A stretch of DNA of 64,000 nucleotides from RUG14130 sp024683475 (GTDB taxonomy: Bacteria > Bacillota > Clostridia > Christensenellales > Aristaeellaceae): the NCBI GenBank assembly GCA_024683475.1, contig JAIKYG010000012.1:1-64000 (forward strand). Reading direction: 5' to 3'. The position numbers and the translations under genes were made by a program. Below are positions 32,556 through 40,792 of this stretch, one piece after another. Each line of letters starts with the position of its first letter. Positions within the stretch are counted from its first letter, which is position 1. Below the pieces are notes generated by a model. The model searched no databases. It was not told where the DNA came from and worked only from the letters and a program-made list of their open reading frames with translations.

Positions 32556-33605
32556 CTACTTTCTGCGGCCCGCTCCGCCGCCGCTGGTGCGTCCGCCGCC
32601 GCCCGAAGCTCCACCGAAAGAGGACGGACGGGAGGAAGACGAGCTCCTGTAAGAAGAAGAGGAGGAAGAGGAACGCGATGAATATGAACGGGAAGACGAG
32701 CTCCTGGACGAAGACGAGGAGGACATGCTCCTGCCCAGGCTGCCCAGGAATCCGCCCAGTATCCCGGAACCCGAGGACGGTCTGCCGTAGGTTTGGCCCG
32801 GGGTGTGGTAATATCCGCTCCTGAAGGCCGTGGGACGGCGGCGCGGCGGCTGCGGCGCCACCACTATCGGAGGCACCGGCGGCGCGGGCGGCGTCACGAT
32901 CACGGGACGGTCGGGCGCGGCGGCCCTCTTTTTCTTTTTCAGGCTGGAAACGATAATCACTATCACGACGATGATGAGTATGATCCAGAACCAGCTTATG
33001 CCGCCGCTCTTCTTTTCTGCCCTCTGGGCGGTAAAGCCGCTGTCCTGGCCGCCCAGCAGGCCCGATTCCTCGATCGCCGAGTAGCTGAGATATGCCAAGT
33101 TCAGCCCGTAATAGTCCCTCACGTGCTCGAACATTTCCCGGAAGACCTTCCGGGTGCCGTCGGAATACCTGCCCCGGGCAAAGTCCGGCTCCAGGTATTT
33201 TTCAAGATAGTCCCCTATCTCGCCGGGATCGATTATGGCGTTGGTGCCGCTGCCCTGGCTAAGCCAGTAGTCACCGTCGTCGGGGTTGCGGGCTATGACC
33301 ATCAGCAGCAGAAAGCCGTTGTCCTTCTTTTTGTCGCCCACGCCCCAGGTGTTGAACAGCCTGTCCGCGTACATGTCGGTGGTCAGGCTGCCCGTGGAGC
33401 GCACGGTGGCGACGACTATCTGGCTGCCGGTCGCTTTTTCGAGGCTTTTGTTGTTAAAGTATATCTCCGCCTTGGCTTCGTATTCCAGCACGTCCGCCGC
33501 GTCATTATAGTAAAAATCCTTGCTCTTTTCCAGCAGGGATGAGGCGAGCGCCCAGGAACACATGAGAAGCGCCAGCGCAAGACATACGCTCAGCAGTTTT
33601 TTCAT
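32556..33605 (-). CDS. TPM-domain (YgcG-like) membrane protein with Ser-rich region and Gly-rich tail
   Basis: 349 residues from ATG 33605 (GGAGGT upstream). Signal peptide (1-22), an extracellular TPM domain (about 28-175: VLEYEAKAEIYFNNKSLEKATGSQIVVATV..., DNGFLLLMVI), one membrane helix (203-221), a Pro-rich stretch, a long Ser/Arg-rich low-complexity region (about 285-330), and the tail GGASGGGGRTSGGGAGRRK. TPM proteins often end in Gly-rich tails and accompany LemA proteins; functions proposed include photosystem repair in plants and envelope stress in bacteria. The tail is almost identical to that of the next gene upstream. Confidence 0.85.
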   Translation of the reverse strand: MKKLLSVCLALALLMCSWALASSLLEKSKDFYYNDAADVLEYEAKAEIYFNNKSLEKATGSQIVVATVRSTGSLTTDMYADRLFNTWGVGDKKKDNGFLLLMVIARNPDDGDYWLSQGSGTNAIIDPGEIGDYLEKYLEPDFARGRYSDGTRKVFREMFEHVRDYYGLNLAYLSYSAIEESGLLGGQDSGFTAQRAEKKSGGISWFWIILIIVVIVIIVSSLKKKKRAAAPDRPVIVTPPAPPVPPIVVAPQPPRRRPTAFRSGYYHTPGQTYGRPSSGSGILGGFLGSLGRSMSSSSSSRSSSSRSYSSRSSSSSSSYRSSSSSRPSSFGGASGGGGRTSGGGAGRRK

Positions 33606-33673
33606 TTCATACCTCCGTTTAGCCATATGACACGTGTTTCGTTCGTTTGCGCCGCTTTGGCGCGCCTGCAGGT

Positions 33674-34171
33674 CTATTTTCTCCTGCCCGCGCCGCCGCC
33701 ACTGGTGCGGCCTCCGCCGCCCCGGGCTCCGCCGAAGCCGCCCGAACCGCGGGACGACCCGCCGTGGCTGCCGCTTCCGGAGTGGAGCAGCACGTCCAGC
33801 AGTATCTCGAAAATGAACCGCAAAAGCACGATCAGCACCCGGCCGAAGCCGTACCAGAACACTTCCCAGTGGCCGCTCCGGGCGATGGCGAGCAGCGCCG
33901 CCGTAACGCCCATAAGGGCGCACAGCGCGATCATCAGCGCCCTGACGGCGGGATCCAGCAGCCCAAACAGCAGGCACGCGACCGCAACGGCGCCCACCAG
34001 ATATATCGCCTTGAGCAGCTTGTCTTTCTTTGGTGCCGGCGCGGGCGCGGTCTCTATCTCCGAAACGGTCAGTTCCTCCGGCGCTTCATCTGGCTTTTGC
34101 GGGCTCAAAGCGGCCGCCGCGTTCACGGGTCCGGCCTGTTTATACTCCTCCCGGTCTGCGGGATCATCCAT
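33674..34171 (-). CDS. small membrane protein with the same Gly-rich C-terminal tail
   Basis: 165 residues from ATG 34171, chosen over an ATG 18 bp earlier because AAGGAA precedes it. A 50-residue acidic/Pro-rich N-terminus is followed by three hydrophobic segments (about 53-71, 76-97, 108-129) and the tail GGARGGGGRTSGGGAGRRK. The last 18 residues match the TPM protein at 17 positions while the codons differ, so the tail is kept by protein-level selection. I recognise no family for the rest. Confidence 0.78.
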   Translation of the reverse strand: MDDPADREEYKQAGPVNAAAALSPQKPDEAPEELTVSEIETAPAPAPKKDKLLKAIYLVGAVAVACLLFGLLDPAVRALMIALCALMGVTAALLAIARSGHWEVFWYGFGRVLIVLLRFIFEILLDVLLHSGSGSHGGSSRGSGGFGGARGGGGRTSGGGAGRRK

Positions 34172-34230
34172 ATACGTTCCTTCGCGCATTCTCGGTAACG
34201 GTCAGTTGTTTTTTGCCTTGCCCGGACGCC

Positions 34231-34818
34231 TTACTTGGAAGGCACGTCCTTTATGCCCCAGATCAGCGCCATCAGCCTGCCGGGGATGTCATTGCGGGCG
34301 GAATTGAATTTGTCCGCCTTCTCCCAGTAGGCGTTGGAGGTGATGGTCTTGCTGTAGCTGGTCAGGTTGTCCATATATCTTTTGGCCGAGGAATCGTCCC
34401 GCAGATAGGCGGTGTACAGTTCCGTGGCCTTTGCGTAGAGTTCGTCGTACAGCGTGACTTTTTCGGTCTCATCGGCGTCGCGGATCTGCTTTATCAGCTT
34501 TTCCAGCTCGTCCGCCTTGGCGCTCTCGCCCCCCGCCTTGACCATGTTCAGTATCTGCTGGGCGGAATCCACGGAGCGTTCCACGTAATAGCCTACCGAG
34601 TCGTCACGGTACTCGGTGGTGACCGAAGAATTGTATTTCAAATCCTTGACCGCGCTGTTTCTCAGAGCCCTGAGTTTGATGGGCCCGATCACCAGCAGCG
34701 ACAGAGCGATCGCCGCGGCCAACACTCTGCGGGCAAGGGTGGTGTTTTCAGTCAAAGCAGTCTTTTCCTTAGGGGTCTCCTCCTGCTGAGGAGCTTTCTG
34801 ATACGCAGTCTGGCTCAT
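34231..34818 (-). CDS. LemA-like membrane protein
   Basis: 195 residues: polar N-terminus, one membrane helix (about 28-46), then a long helical region (YVERSVDSAQQILNMVKAGG, LEKLIKQIRDADETEKVTLYDELYAKATELYTAYLR) ending FNSARNDIPGRLMALIWG, which resembles the LemA end YNXAVXXFPXXXXA. LemA-family proteins occur with TPM proteins, as here. Part of the block with TelA and XpaC. Confidence 0.72.
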   Translation of the reverse strand: MSQTAYQKAPQQEETPKEKTALTENTTLARRVLAAAIALSLLVIGPIKLRALRNSAVKDLKYNSSVTTEYRDDSVGYYVERSVDSAQQILNMVKAGGESAKADELEKLIKQIRDADETEKVTLYDELYAKATELYTAYLRDDSSAKRYMDNLTSYSKTITSNAYWEKADKFNSARNDIPGRLMALIWGIKDVPSK

Positions 34819-34879
34819 ATCTTATCCTTCTCGCGCCGGTCGCGCGCGGCAAGTCGGTGAAAGGTTCTCTTACCGCCAA

Positions 34880-34901
34880 GGGGCGGGAAACATCCCGCCC
34901 C
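34880..34901. repeat. GC-rich palindrome, copy 3
   Basis: Arms GGGGCGGGA and TCCCGCCCC around a short centre, 20 bp downstream of the telA stop codon. Same class as 3386-3407 and 27657-27677. No T-run follows. Confidence 0.7.
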
Positions 34902-34920
34902 GCGGCATTAAAGCGTATTA

Positions 34921-36048
34921 TCAGCCTTTGAACTCGAGCAGCTTCGCCTTGAGCTCGTTCTCGATGTTCTTGAGCTGCTCCTCGGCGGCGCGGCGGGCTT
35001 CCTTGCCCTCGTTCTGGATCTTCAGCACTTCGTCCATGGTGTCGATCAACTGCTGGTTGGTGTAGTTCAGGGTCTCGATGTCGATGATGCCCCTCTCGGC
35101 GGCCTTGGCGGTCTCGACGGTGGCCATGTGCAGGGCGTCGGCGTTCTTCTTGAGCAGTTCGTTGGTCAGGTTGGTGACCGCCTGCTGGGCCTCCATGGCC
35201 TGCTGGCTGTGCTCAATGCCCAGCGCCATCACCATCTGGCTCTTCCACACGGGGATGGTGTTCACCACGGTGGACTGGATCTTCTCCACCATCACGGTGT
35301 CGGAGGACTGGATCAGGCGGATCTGGGGCGCCATCTGGATGGATATGTTGCGGGTGAGCTCCAGGTCGTAGAGTTTCTTCTCAAAGCGGTCGGCCTTGTC
35401 GTTCAGGTCCTTGGCGGCCTGGGCGTCCTCGGGCAGGTTGGTGCGCTGCGCCAGCGCCACAGCCTCGGCGATCTCGCCGTTGCGGAACGCTTCCAGCTTC
35501 TTCTTGCCCATGGCGATGTACACGGTCAGAGTCTTGAAGTAGGCCTGGTTCTCGTCGTACAGCTCGTCCAGCAGCACGATGTCGTTGAGCAGGGTGATCT
35601 TATGGGAATTCAGGGCCTTTACGATCTCGTCCACGTTAACGGTGGCTTCCTCGTAGCGGGTCTTGAGCAGCTGGATCTTGCTGGCCTTTTTCTTGAACCA
35701 GGAGAAGAAGCCCTTCTTGGTCTCTTCGGTGGTGAAGCCCTTGAGCTCGAGCACCAGCTTGGAGATCATGTCGCCCACTTCGCCCAGGTCCTTGGCCTTT
35801 ACGCGGGACAGCGCGGTGTCGGAGAAACGGCTTAAGTCGCCCTGGATCTCGCTGCCGAAGGCGAATACGTCCGCGGTCTCCTTGATGTCGGTCTTCTCGA
35901 CGTCACGGATGGCGGTGTAGATGGCGCGGCGCTCTTTCTCCTGCTTTTCCGCGTCCTGGTTGGTATCGATCTCAACGTCGATGGACTTAAGCGCGGCCTC
36001 AAACTCGGGCACGATGGCGGTGGCTGCGGAGTAATTCTCTTCGCTCAT
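34921..36048 (-). CDS. telA: TelA/KlaA toxic anion resistance family protein
   Basis: A 375-residue, mostly helical cytoplasmic protein of the TelA family (Pfam PF05816), usual length. Typical segments include DTALSRVKAKDLGEVGDMISKLV, NIPVWKSQ-like NTIPVWKSQMVMALGIEHSQQAMEAQQAVTNLTNELL and the C-terminal coiled coil. Plasmid homologues affect tellurite resistance; the chromosomal pairing with XpaC, seen here (100-bp gap), is common in Firmicutes and linked to envelope functions. Confidence 0.92.
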   Translation of the reverse strand: MSEENYSAATAIVPEFEAALKSIDVEIDTNQDAEKQEKERRAIYTAIRDVEKTDIKETADVFAFGSEIQGDLSRFSDTALSRVKAKDLGEVGDMISKLVLELKGFTTEETKKGFFSWFKKKASKIQLLKTRYEEATVNVDEIVKALNSHKITLLNDIVLLDELYDENQAYFKTLTVYIAMGKKKLEAFRNGEIAEAVALAQRTNLPEDAQAAKDLNDKADRFEKKLYDLELTRNISIQMAPQIRLIQSSDTVMVEKIQSTVVNTIPVWKSQMVMALGIEHSQQAMEAQQAVTNLTNELLKKNADALHMATVETAKAAERGIIDIETLNYTNQQLIDTMDEVLKIQNEGKEARRAAEEQLKNIENELKAKLLEFKG

Positions 36049-36148
36049 GGTAATATCTCTCCTTCTATCATTGTATGCATGTGTTGGTATATTTGAAAGC
36101 CGGGCTTATAGCCTTAAGCTGTCCAAACCTCGTTATGCCGGGCGGCGC

Positions 36149-36886
36149 TTAGTGTCCGCCCATCACCTGGCCCCTGGCCTGCTGTTCCATCTCGGTCTCG
36201 GTCTTAAGACCCTTGGCGATCTGCTCGAGCTGCTTGATGGGATCGGCAGTGGGCGACACTTTCGTCCTCAGGCCGTCGGTGGAGAGCATGAGCTTCATGG
36301 TGTCCACGCTGGCCTTGATCTCCACCGCCTCGTTGCGGTACAGCTTGTCCTGGAACTTCTCGAAGGAGCCCGCCACCATGCTTAAGCAGTCCTCTATGCG
36401 CCTGCGGCTCTCAGCGGCGTTTTCGCCCTTGCCGGAAAGCGCGAAGCCTTTGTAGTGGCTGAGCAGTGTGTCCAGGGTGGGAGTGTAGTAGCTGAAGAAG
36501 GTGTACGCGTCGCTGCGGTCGCCCTTGTCCTTTATCACTTCGTCTATCACGTTCTCGCCCGCGTCGGCGATGCGGCGTATGGAGGAGGCGACCTTTTCGT
36601 CCTTGGCTTCCTCGGCGGCGGTGCGGAACTTTTTGAAGGTGGCGCGGGCGGCCTTGATCTGGTCGTCCAGCTCCTTGTCGCCGGTGAAGATCTCTTCCTC
36701 GACGGTCACGTCCCTGCCGGGGAAGGCGGCTTTCAGGGCGAAGAACGCGCCCACGGTAATCGCCGCGGTCAGCAGGCACGCCCACAGGCGGTATATGGGA
36801 AGGATGAGGCTGAAAAGCACCACTGCTATCGCCGCGCCGAAATACGGCAGCGCGCTGTTTATATGTACCGTCTTGATCTGTCTCAT
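36149..36886 (-). CDS. xpaC: XpaC-family membrane protein
   Basis: 245 residues: two adjacent hydrophobic segments near the N-terminus (about 13-31 and 33-51) and a helical cytoplasmic part with RIADAGENVIDEVIKDK and YTPTLDTLLSHYKGF, matching the XpaC family named for 5-bromo-4-chloroindolyl phosphate hydrolysis in Bacillus. Its biochemical role is not established. First gene of the XpaC-TelA-LemA-TPM block. Confidence 0.82.
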   Translation of the reverse strand: MRQIKTVHINSALPYFGAAIAVVLFSLILPIYRLWACLLTAAITVGAFFALKAAFPGRDVTVEEEIFTGDKELDDQIKAARATFKKFRTAAEEAKDEKVASSIRRIADAGENVIDEVIKDKGDRSDAYTFFSYYTPTLDTLLSHYKGFALSGKGENAAESRRRIEDCLSMVAGSFEKFQDKLYRNEAVEIKASVDTMKLMLSTDGLRTKVSPTADPIKQLEQIAKGLKTETEMEQQARGQVMGGH

Positions 36887-36896
36887 GCTTCCTCCG

Positions 36897-37652
36897 TCAA
36901 ATGTTTATGTCCAGCGACACGGGGCAGTGGTCGCTGCCGAATATGTCCGTGTGTATTCTGGCCTCTTTAAGGCAGGGTCTAAGGCTGTCCGAAACGATGA
37001 AATAGTCGATGCGCCAGCCCGCGTTCCGGTCCCGGGCGCGCATGCGGTAGCTCCACCAGCTGTAGGCGCCCTCTTTGTCCGGATAGAAGTGGCGGAAGGT
37101 GTCGGTGAAGCCGCTGGCGAGCAGCCGCGTCATCTTCTCCCGCTCCTGATCGGTAAAACCGGGGTTTTCGTGGTTGGTCTGGGGATTCTTAAGGTCTATC
37201 TCCTCGTGCGCCACGTTTAGGTCCCCGCACAGCACCACGGGCTTGGTCTCTTCCAGCCGCTTCAGGTACTTGAGGAACGCGTCCTCCCACCGCATCCGGT
37301 AGTCCAGCCGCCTTAAGCCGTCCTGGGAATTGGGGGTGTAGCAGCACACCAGGAAGAACTTTTCGAACTCGCAGGCGATCACGCGGCCTTCGTGGTCGAA
37401 CTCGTCTTCTCCTATCCCGTTTTTCACGCTGAGAGGCGGCGTCCTGGTCAGCACCGCGGTGCCGGAATAACCGGGCTTGTCGGCGGAGTTGATGTACGCC
37501 TGATACCCATCAAGAGGGTTGACGAACTGTTCGGGCTTGAGCTTTATCTCCTGCAGGCACACGCAGTCCGCGTCAAGCGCGGCAACGCTTTCGCCGAAGC
37601 CCTTCTCGGCGCACGCCCTCAGTCCGTTCACGTTCCACGAAACCAGCCGCAT
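36897..37652 (-). CDS. xth: exodeoxyribonuclease III (AP endonuclease)
   Basis: 251 residues of the EEP nuclease family, which cut DNA at abasic sites. Motifs: VSWNVNGLRA, LQEIKL (metal-binding Glu), YTPNSQDGLRRLDYRMRWE, VLCGDLNVAHEEIDL, GAYSWWSYR, WRIDYF and the catalytic GSDHCPV end. Normal length. Divergence from no gene; it lies 10 bp upstream of xpaC on the same strand. Confidence 0.94.
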   Translation of the reverse strand: MRLVSWNVNGLRACAEKGFGESVAALDADCVCLQEIKLKPEQFVNPLDGYQAYINSADKPGYSGTAVLTRTPPLSVKNGIGEDEFDHEGRVIACEFEKFFLVCCYTPNSQDGLRRLDYRMRWEDAFLKYLKRLEETKPVVLCGDLNVAHEEIDLKNPQTNHENPGFTDQEREKMTRLLASGFTDTFRHFYPDKEGAYSWWSYRMRARDRNAGWRIDYFIVSDSLRPCLKEARIHTDIFGSDHCPVSLDINI

Positions 37653-37687
37653 CCAAACACCTTTTCCAGTTTAATCCACTCTTAATT

Positions 37688-37732
37688 ATAACACCCTTTT
37701 TCCCGTATTGCAAGTGGAAAAAAGGGTGTTAT
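37688..37732 (-). terminator. terminator-like inverted repeat after the rhomboid gene
   Basis: Arms of 14 bp (AATAACACCCTTTTT-type) with a 16-base loop, 30 bp past the rhomboid stop codon in the minus direction. The AT-rich arms end in T and A runs, so it could act on either strand. Confidence 0.6.
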
Positions 37733-37759
37733 TCGTATGCCTTATCCGGTTTTCGCGGG

Positions 37760-38347
37760 CTAACGTCCCGCCTTCCTGTCCCCGACGTTCATGCAGAAGC
37801 CCAGCACGGTACCCACTACGCCTCCCGCCACGTGGGTGAGCTGGGACACGTTGTCCTTTATGAACAGCCCGGTGTACAGCTGCTGGCCTATGTATATGGC
37901 CGCCACCAGCAGGAAAGTCAGGGGTATCTCGCCCCGGCTGCCCTGGGTTATGGAAGACAAAAGTATGAACGCGAACACTATGCCGCTGGCGCCCAGCAGC
38001 CTGACGCCCGGGAACAGGAAAAAGCTCAGCACTCCCGTCACCAGCGCGGTGGCCAGCATCACGGTTATCAGCCGCCCGGTGCCGTACTTTTCCTCCAGCA
38101 TGGGCCCCAGTATCAGGAAATACATCATATTGCCCAGCAGATGGTCCGAGTCCGCGTGGCCGAACACGTGGGTCACGAACCTGAGCCAGGTCAGGGGACT
38201 TAAAAGGCTTGCGGGGTAGACGCTGAACAGCAGTATGTTGGTCCTGCCGTGAGTGAGCAGGTCCAGGCCCATCGCCGCCAGGCATATGGCCGCGAAGCCC
38301 AGCACCGCCGGGGAATTCAGGGTTATCCTTAATCTGAGTTTTGACAT
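37760..38347 (-). CDS. rhomboid-family intramembrane serine protease
   Basis: 195 residues, six predicted membrane helices. Catalytic motifs: GASGIVFAF (nucleophile S121) and THVAGG (H172), with HLLGNM (N73) for the oxyanion hole. No extra cytoplasmic domain; the short form. It cuts membrane proteins within the bilayer; the substrate is unknown. Confidence 0.9.
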   Translation of the reverse strand: MSKLRLRITLNSPAVLGFAAICLAAMGLDLLTHGRTNILLFSVYPASLLSPLTWLRFVTHVFGHADSDHLLGNMMYFLILGPMLEEKYGTGRLITVMLATALVTGVLSFFLFPGVRLLGASGIVFAFILLSSITQGSRGEIPLTFLLVAAIYIGQQLYTGLFIKDNVSQLTHVAGGVVGTVLGFCMNVGDRKAGR

Positions 38348-38427
38348 AAGCGCGTCCTTTTCACCGGCCGCCGCCGGGGGAGTTCTTTAGTCCGCACACT
38401 GTTCAGGCGGGACGTGAATGCGGCTTT

Positions 38428-39585
38428 TCAGGCCTTGAGCGCGGTCCCGGGCGCTTTTTCCCCGCTGCCCGGCAGGCAGAACAGGCTCGTCAGCGCCATG
38501 CTTAAGCAGCACACCCCCATGCCCGCCTTCAGGCTGACCGCCGCCTCCAGCGCGCCTATTATGGGGGAGGACACGGACTGGCCGACGTACAGCGAGAGCA
38601 TGAGCGCCGTGGTGCACGTGAGCGTCTGGGAAGGGATGCGCTCGCAGGCGAGGCTCAGCACGCAGGGCAGAAGCGCCCCGAACAGGAAGCCGGACACCAG
38701 TATGCAGGGGCTCAGCCATTCGGGGAATAATATGCCCGCCAGCGTCGCGGCCCCCGCGGCAAACCCGGCCGCGCGCACGTAGGTCTCGGTCTTAAGGGGC
38801 AGAAACGGGATCACGATACGGGAGCACATGAGCCCTATGAACATGAAGGACATGGGCGGCACGGCTAAGCGGGCGGCGGTGTACACTTCCGAAAAGCGGT
38901 TTATCCAGGTGTTGAGTCCCGACAGGAACACGCCGTGGAAAAACGCCGCAGCCATATAGTTCCAGAGTTTCGCCTGCTTTACCGCCTTAAGCGATGCCGA
39001 TGCGCGGGGCGCGTCCGCCTCCCTGTCCGCCCTGCCCGGGCGCAGCAGCAGTCCCGCTATGACCAGCGCGCAGGCCAAAACCGTGGGGAACAGGTACACG
39101 TCCCTCCACGCGAGCCCGCGTTTCATCAGCGCTTCGAACAGCACGGGCGCAGCCGCGCTTGTGATGCCGTAGGCGGTGTGCAGGAAGCACATCATGCAGA
39201 TACGGAGCTTTCCCTCGTAAAGCTGCGCCATGCACGCGGACAGAAGCGTGTCCATCATGCCCATGCCAAAGCCCAGCACGCCCCATACGGCTATGAACGC
39301 CATGAGGCCCGAAGCGAGCTTAAGGCAGAACACGGCGGCGCCGCACAGCGCCAAAGACAGAAGCAGCGCCGTCCACTTGGGTATCCTGTGGCTCAGCACG
39401 AAGGCGATAAAAAGCGCCGCTATGCCGCCCAGGAAGGCGGCGGAGTTGGGCAGCCCCTGGTCCGAGGAGGTCAGGCCGAACGCGTAGATTATGCTGGATA
39501 AAAGTATGCCCTGCAGGGCGAACAGCGTGGACAGAAACACCATGCCCAGCAGCAGGAACGCCGTGAGAAGGCGCCGGTTTTTCAT
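38428..39585 (-). CDS. major facilitator superfamily transporter
   Basis: 385 residues with about 12 hydrophobic segments and MFS-like loop sequences (GFGMGMMDTLLSACMAQLYEGKLR after helix 4, similar to the glucose/fucose-type FucP or YfkF group). Substrate not predictable. It follows the URO-D-like gene by 24 bp, suggesting co-transcription. Confidence 0.8.
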   Translation of the reverse strand: MKNRRLLTAFLLLGMVFLSTLFALQGILLSSIIYAFGLTSSDQGLPNSAAFLGGIAALFIAFVLSHRIPKWTALLLSLALCGAAVFCLKLASGLMAFIAVWGVLGFGMGMMDTLLSACMAQLYEGKLRICMMCFLHTAYGITSAAAPVLFEALMKRGLAWRDVYLFPTVLACALVIAGLLLRPGRADREADAPRASASLKAVKQAKLWNYMAAAFFHGVFLSGLNTWINRFSEVYTAARLAVPPMSFMFIGLMCSRIVIPFLPLKTETYVRAAGFAAGAATLAGILFPEWLSPCILVSGFLFGALLPCVLSLACERIPSQTLTCTTALMLSLYVGQSVSSPIIGALEAAVSLKAGMGVCCLSMALTSLFCLPGSGEKAPGTALKA

Positions 39586-39609
39586 GTATATGCTCCCCTA
39601 TATCCCGGA

Positions 39610-40752
39610 TCAGGTATATTTTCCGTAGGTGCGGGCGGTCTCGATCATGGCGAATATGTTTGCGTCGGGGGTATCCCTGCCGCACTGGTCGCCGGTGGAA
39701 AGGATGAACCTGCCGCCCTCCGCGGCGTCGTCTATCGCCCTGCGGCAGGCGTCCTTTACGTCGCTTACGCTGCCCCTGAGCATGACGTCGGTGGTGTGCA
39801 GGTTGCCCTTGAGCACCAGGCGGTCCCCGTACAGGCGCTTGATCTCCCTTAAGTCGCAGTTGCCCATGGGCGGGATCTCAAGCGGGTCTATGACCGTGAG
39901 CTGCGTTTCCTCGTAGCATATCTTTACCAGCTCTTTTTCCGGACCGCAGGAGTGCACGTAGGAGTGGATGCCGTGCTTAAAACACAGTTCCGCCATGGTC
40001 TTTACCACGGGCAGCCCCATGCGCCTGAACATTTCCGGGGTCTGGTACACCAGCGTGCCTGAGCCGCCGGTGCAGATGAAGTCCGGCTTCGTCTCAAGGC
40101 TCATCAGTTTGTCAAAGCGGATGATGGACTTTCTTAAATATTCCCGGCTCGCCTCGATAAACGGCTCCGGATCGTCGTAATATTCGTAGACCTGCTCGGT
40201 ATTCGTCACGAAAGTGGACCTTCCGCACCACACGCCCACCACGCCGTGGTCGCCCATCTCGTGCCTGGCGAGTTTGAGCAGTTCCTCGCCCTCTATGCCC
40301 TCGTAGGGATTCTGGCTCACCACGGGCTCGAAATGGGAGGGTATAAAGTCGGCGCCCACCCGGGCGGGGTCTATGTCCCTGACGGGGGGATTGTCCCTGA
40401 AATACACGTTGGCCTGCTTTTCCCAGAACACCTTGCCGTTCGCCGTGCGGTATTTCCGGGTCACTATCCTGTCCTCGTTTTTAAAGACCACCGCTTCCCT
40501 TACTTCCCGGTCTATCTCGCCCAGCTCTTCGAACAGTATCTTGGCGTAGCCGTCCATGAAGGAATCGAAGCCGAAATACTTGACGCAGTCGATATACGCC
40601 TTCCACTGGGGTATCTTCTGGTACAGGTAGATGTCCCAGAAAGGCAGTCCCGTCAGGCGGGCGGGTATCATGTTGGACACGTCGGGGCTGACGGGCACGC
40701 AGTCGGGTATCCCGCCTTTCATAACCGTGAGCAGCCGTTCTCTCGAAGTCAT
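39610..40752 (-). CDS. uroporphyrinogen decarboxylase-like protein (MtaA/CmuA branch)
   Basis: 380 residues of the URO-D superfamily. It lacks the HemE N-terminal Arg-rich signature and keeps features of methyl-transferring relatives: MTSRERLLTVMKGGIPDCVPV, the zinc-ligand-like HSCGPEK (about 270) and the Cys of STGDQCGRDTP near the end. MtaA-like proteins move methyl groups between corrinoid proteins and thiols. No corrinoid protein gene is nearby, so its partner is unknown. Linked to TerD upstream (40-bp gap) and MFS downstream. Confidence 0.78.
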   Translation of the reverse strand: MTSRERLLTVMKGGIPDCVPVSPDVSNMIPARLTGLPFWDIYLYQKIPQWKAYIDCVKYFGFDSFMDGYAKILFEELGEIDREVREAVVFKNEDRIVTRKYRTANGKVFWEKQANVYFRDNPPVRDIDPARVGADFIPSHFEPVVSQNPYEGIEGEELLKLARHEMGDHGVVGVWCGRSTFVTNTEQVYEYYDDPEPFIEASREYLRKSIIRFDKLMSLETKPDFICTGGSGTLVYQTPEMFRRMGLPVVKTMAELCFKHGIHSYVHSCGPEKELVKICYEETQLTVIDPLEIPPMGNCDLREIKRLYGDRLVLKGNLHTTDVMLRGSVSDVKDACRRAIDDAAEGGRFILSTGDQCGRDTPDANIFAMIETARTYGKYT

Positions 40753-40792
40753 TTTCTCCTCGTTACTTCTGGCCGCGCGGGCGGCTTTCCTG

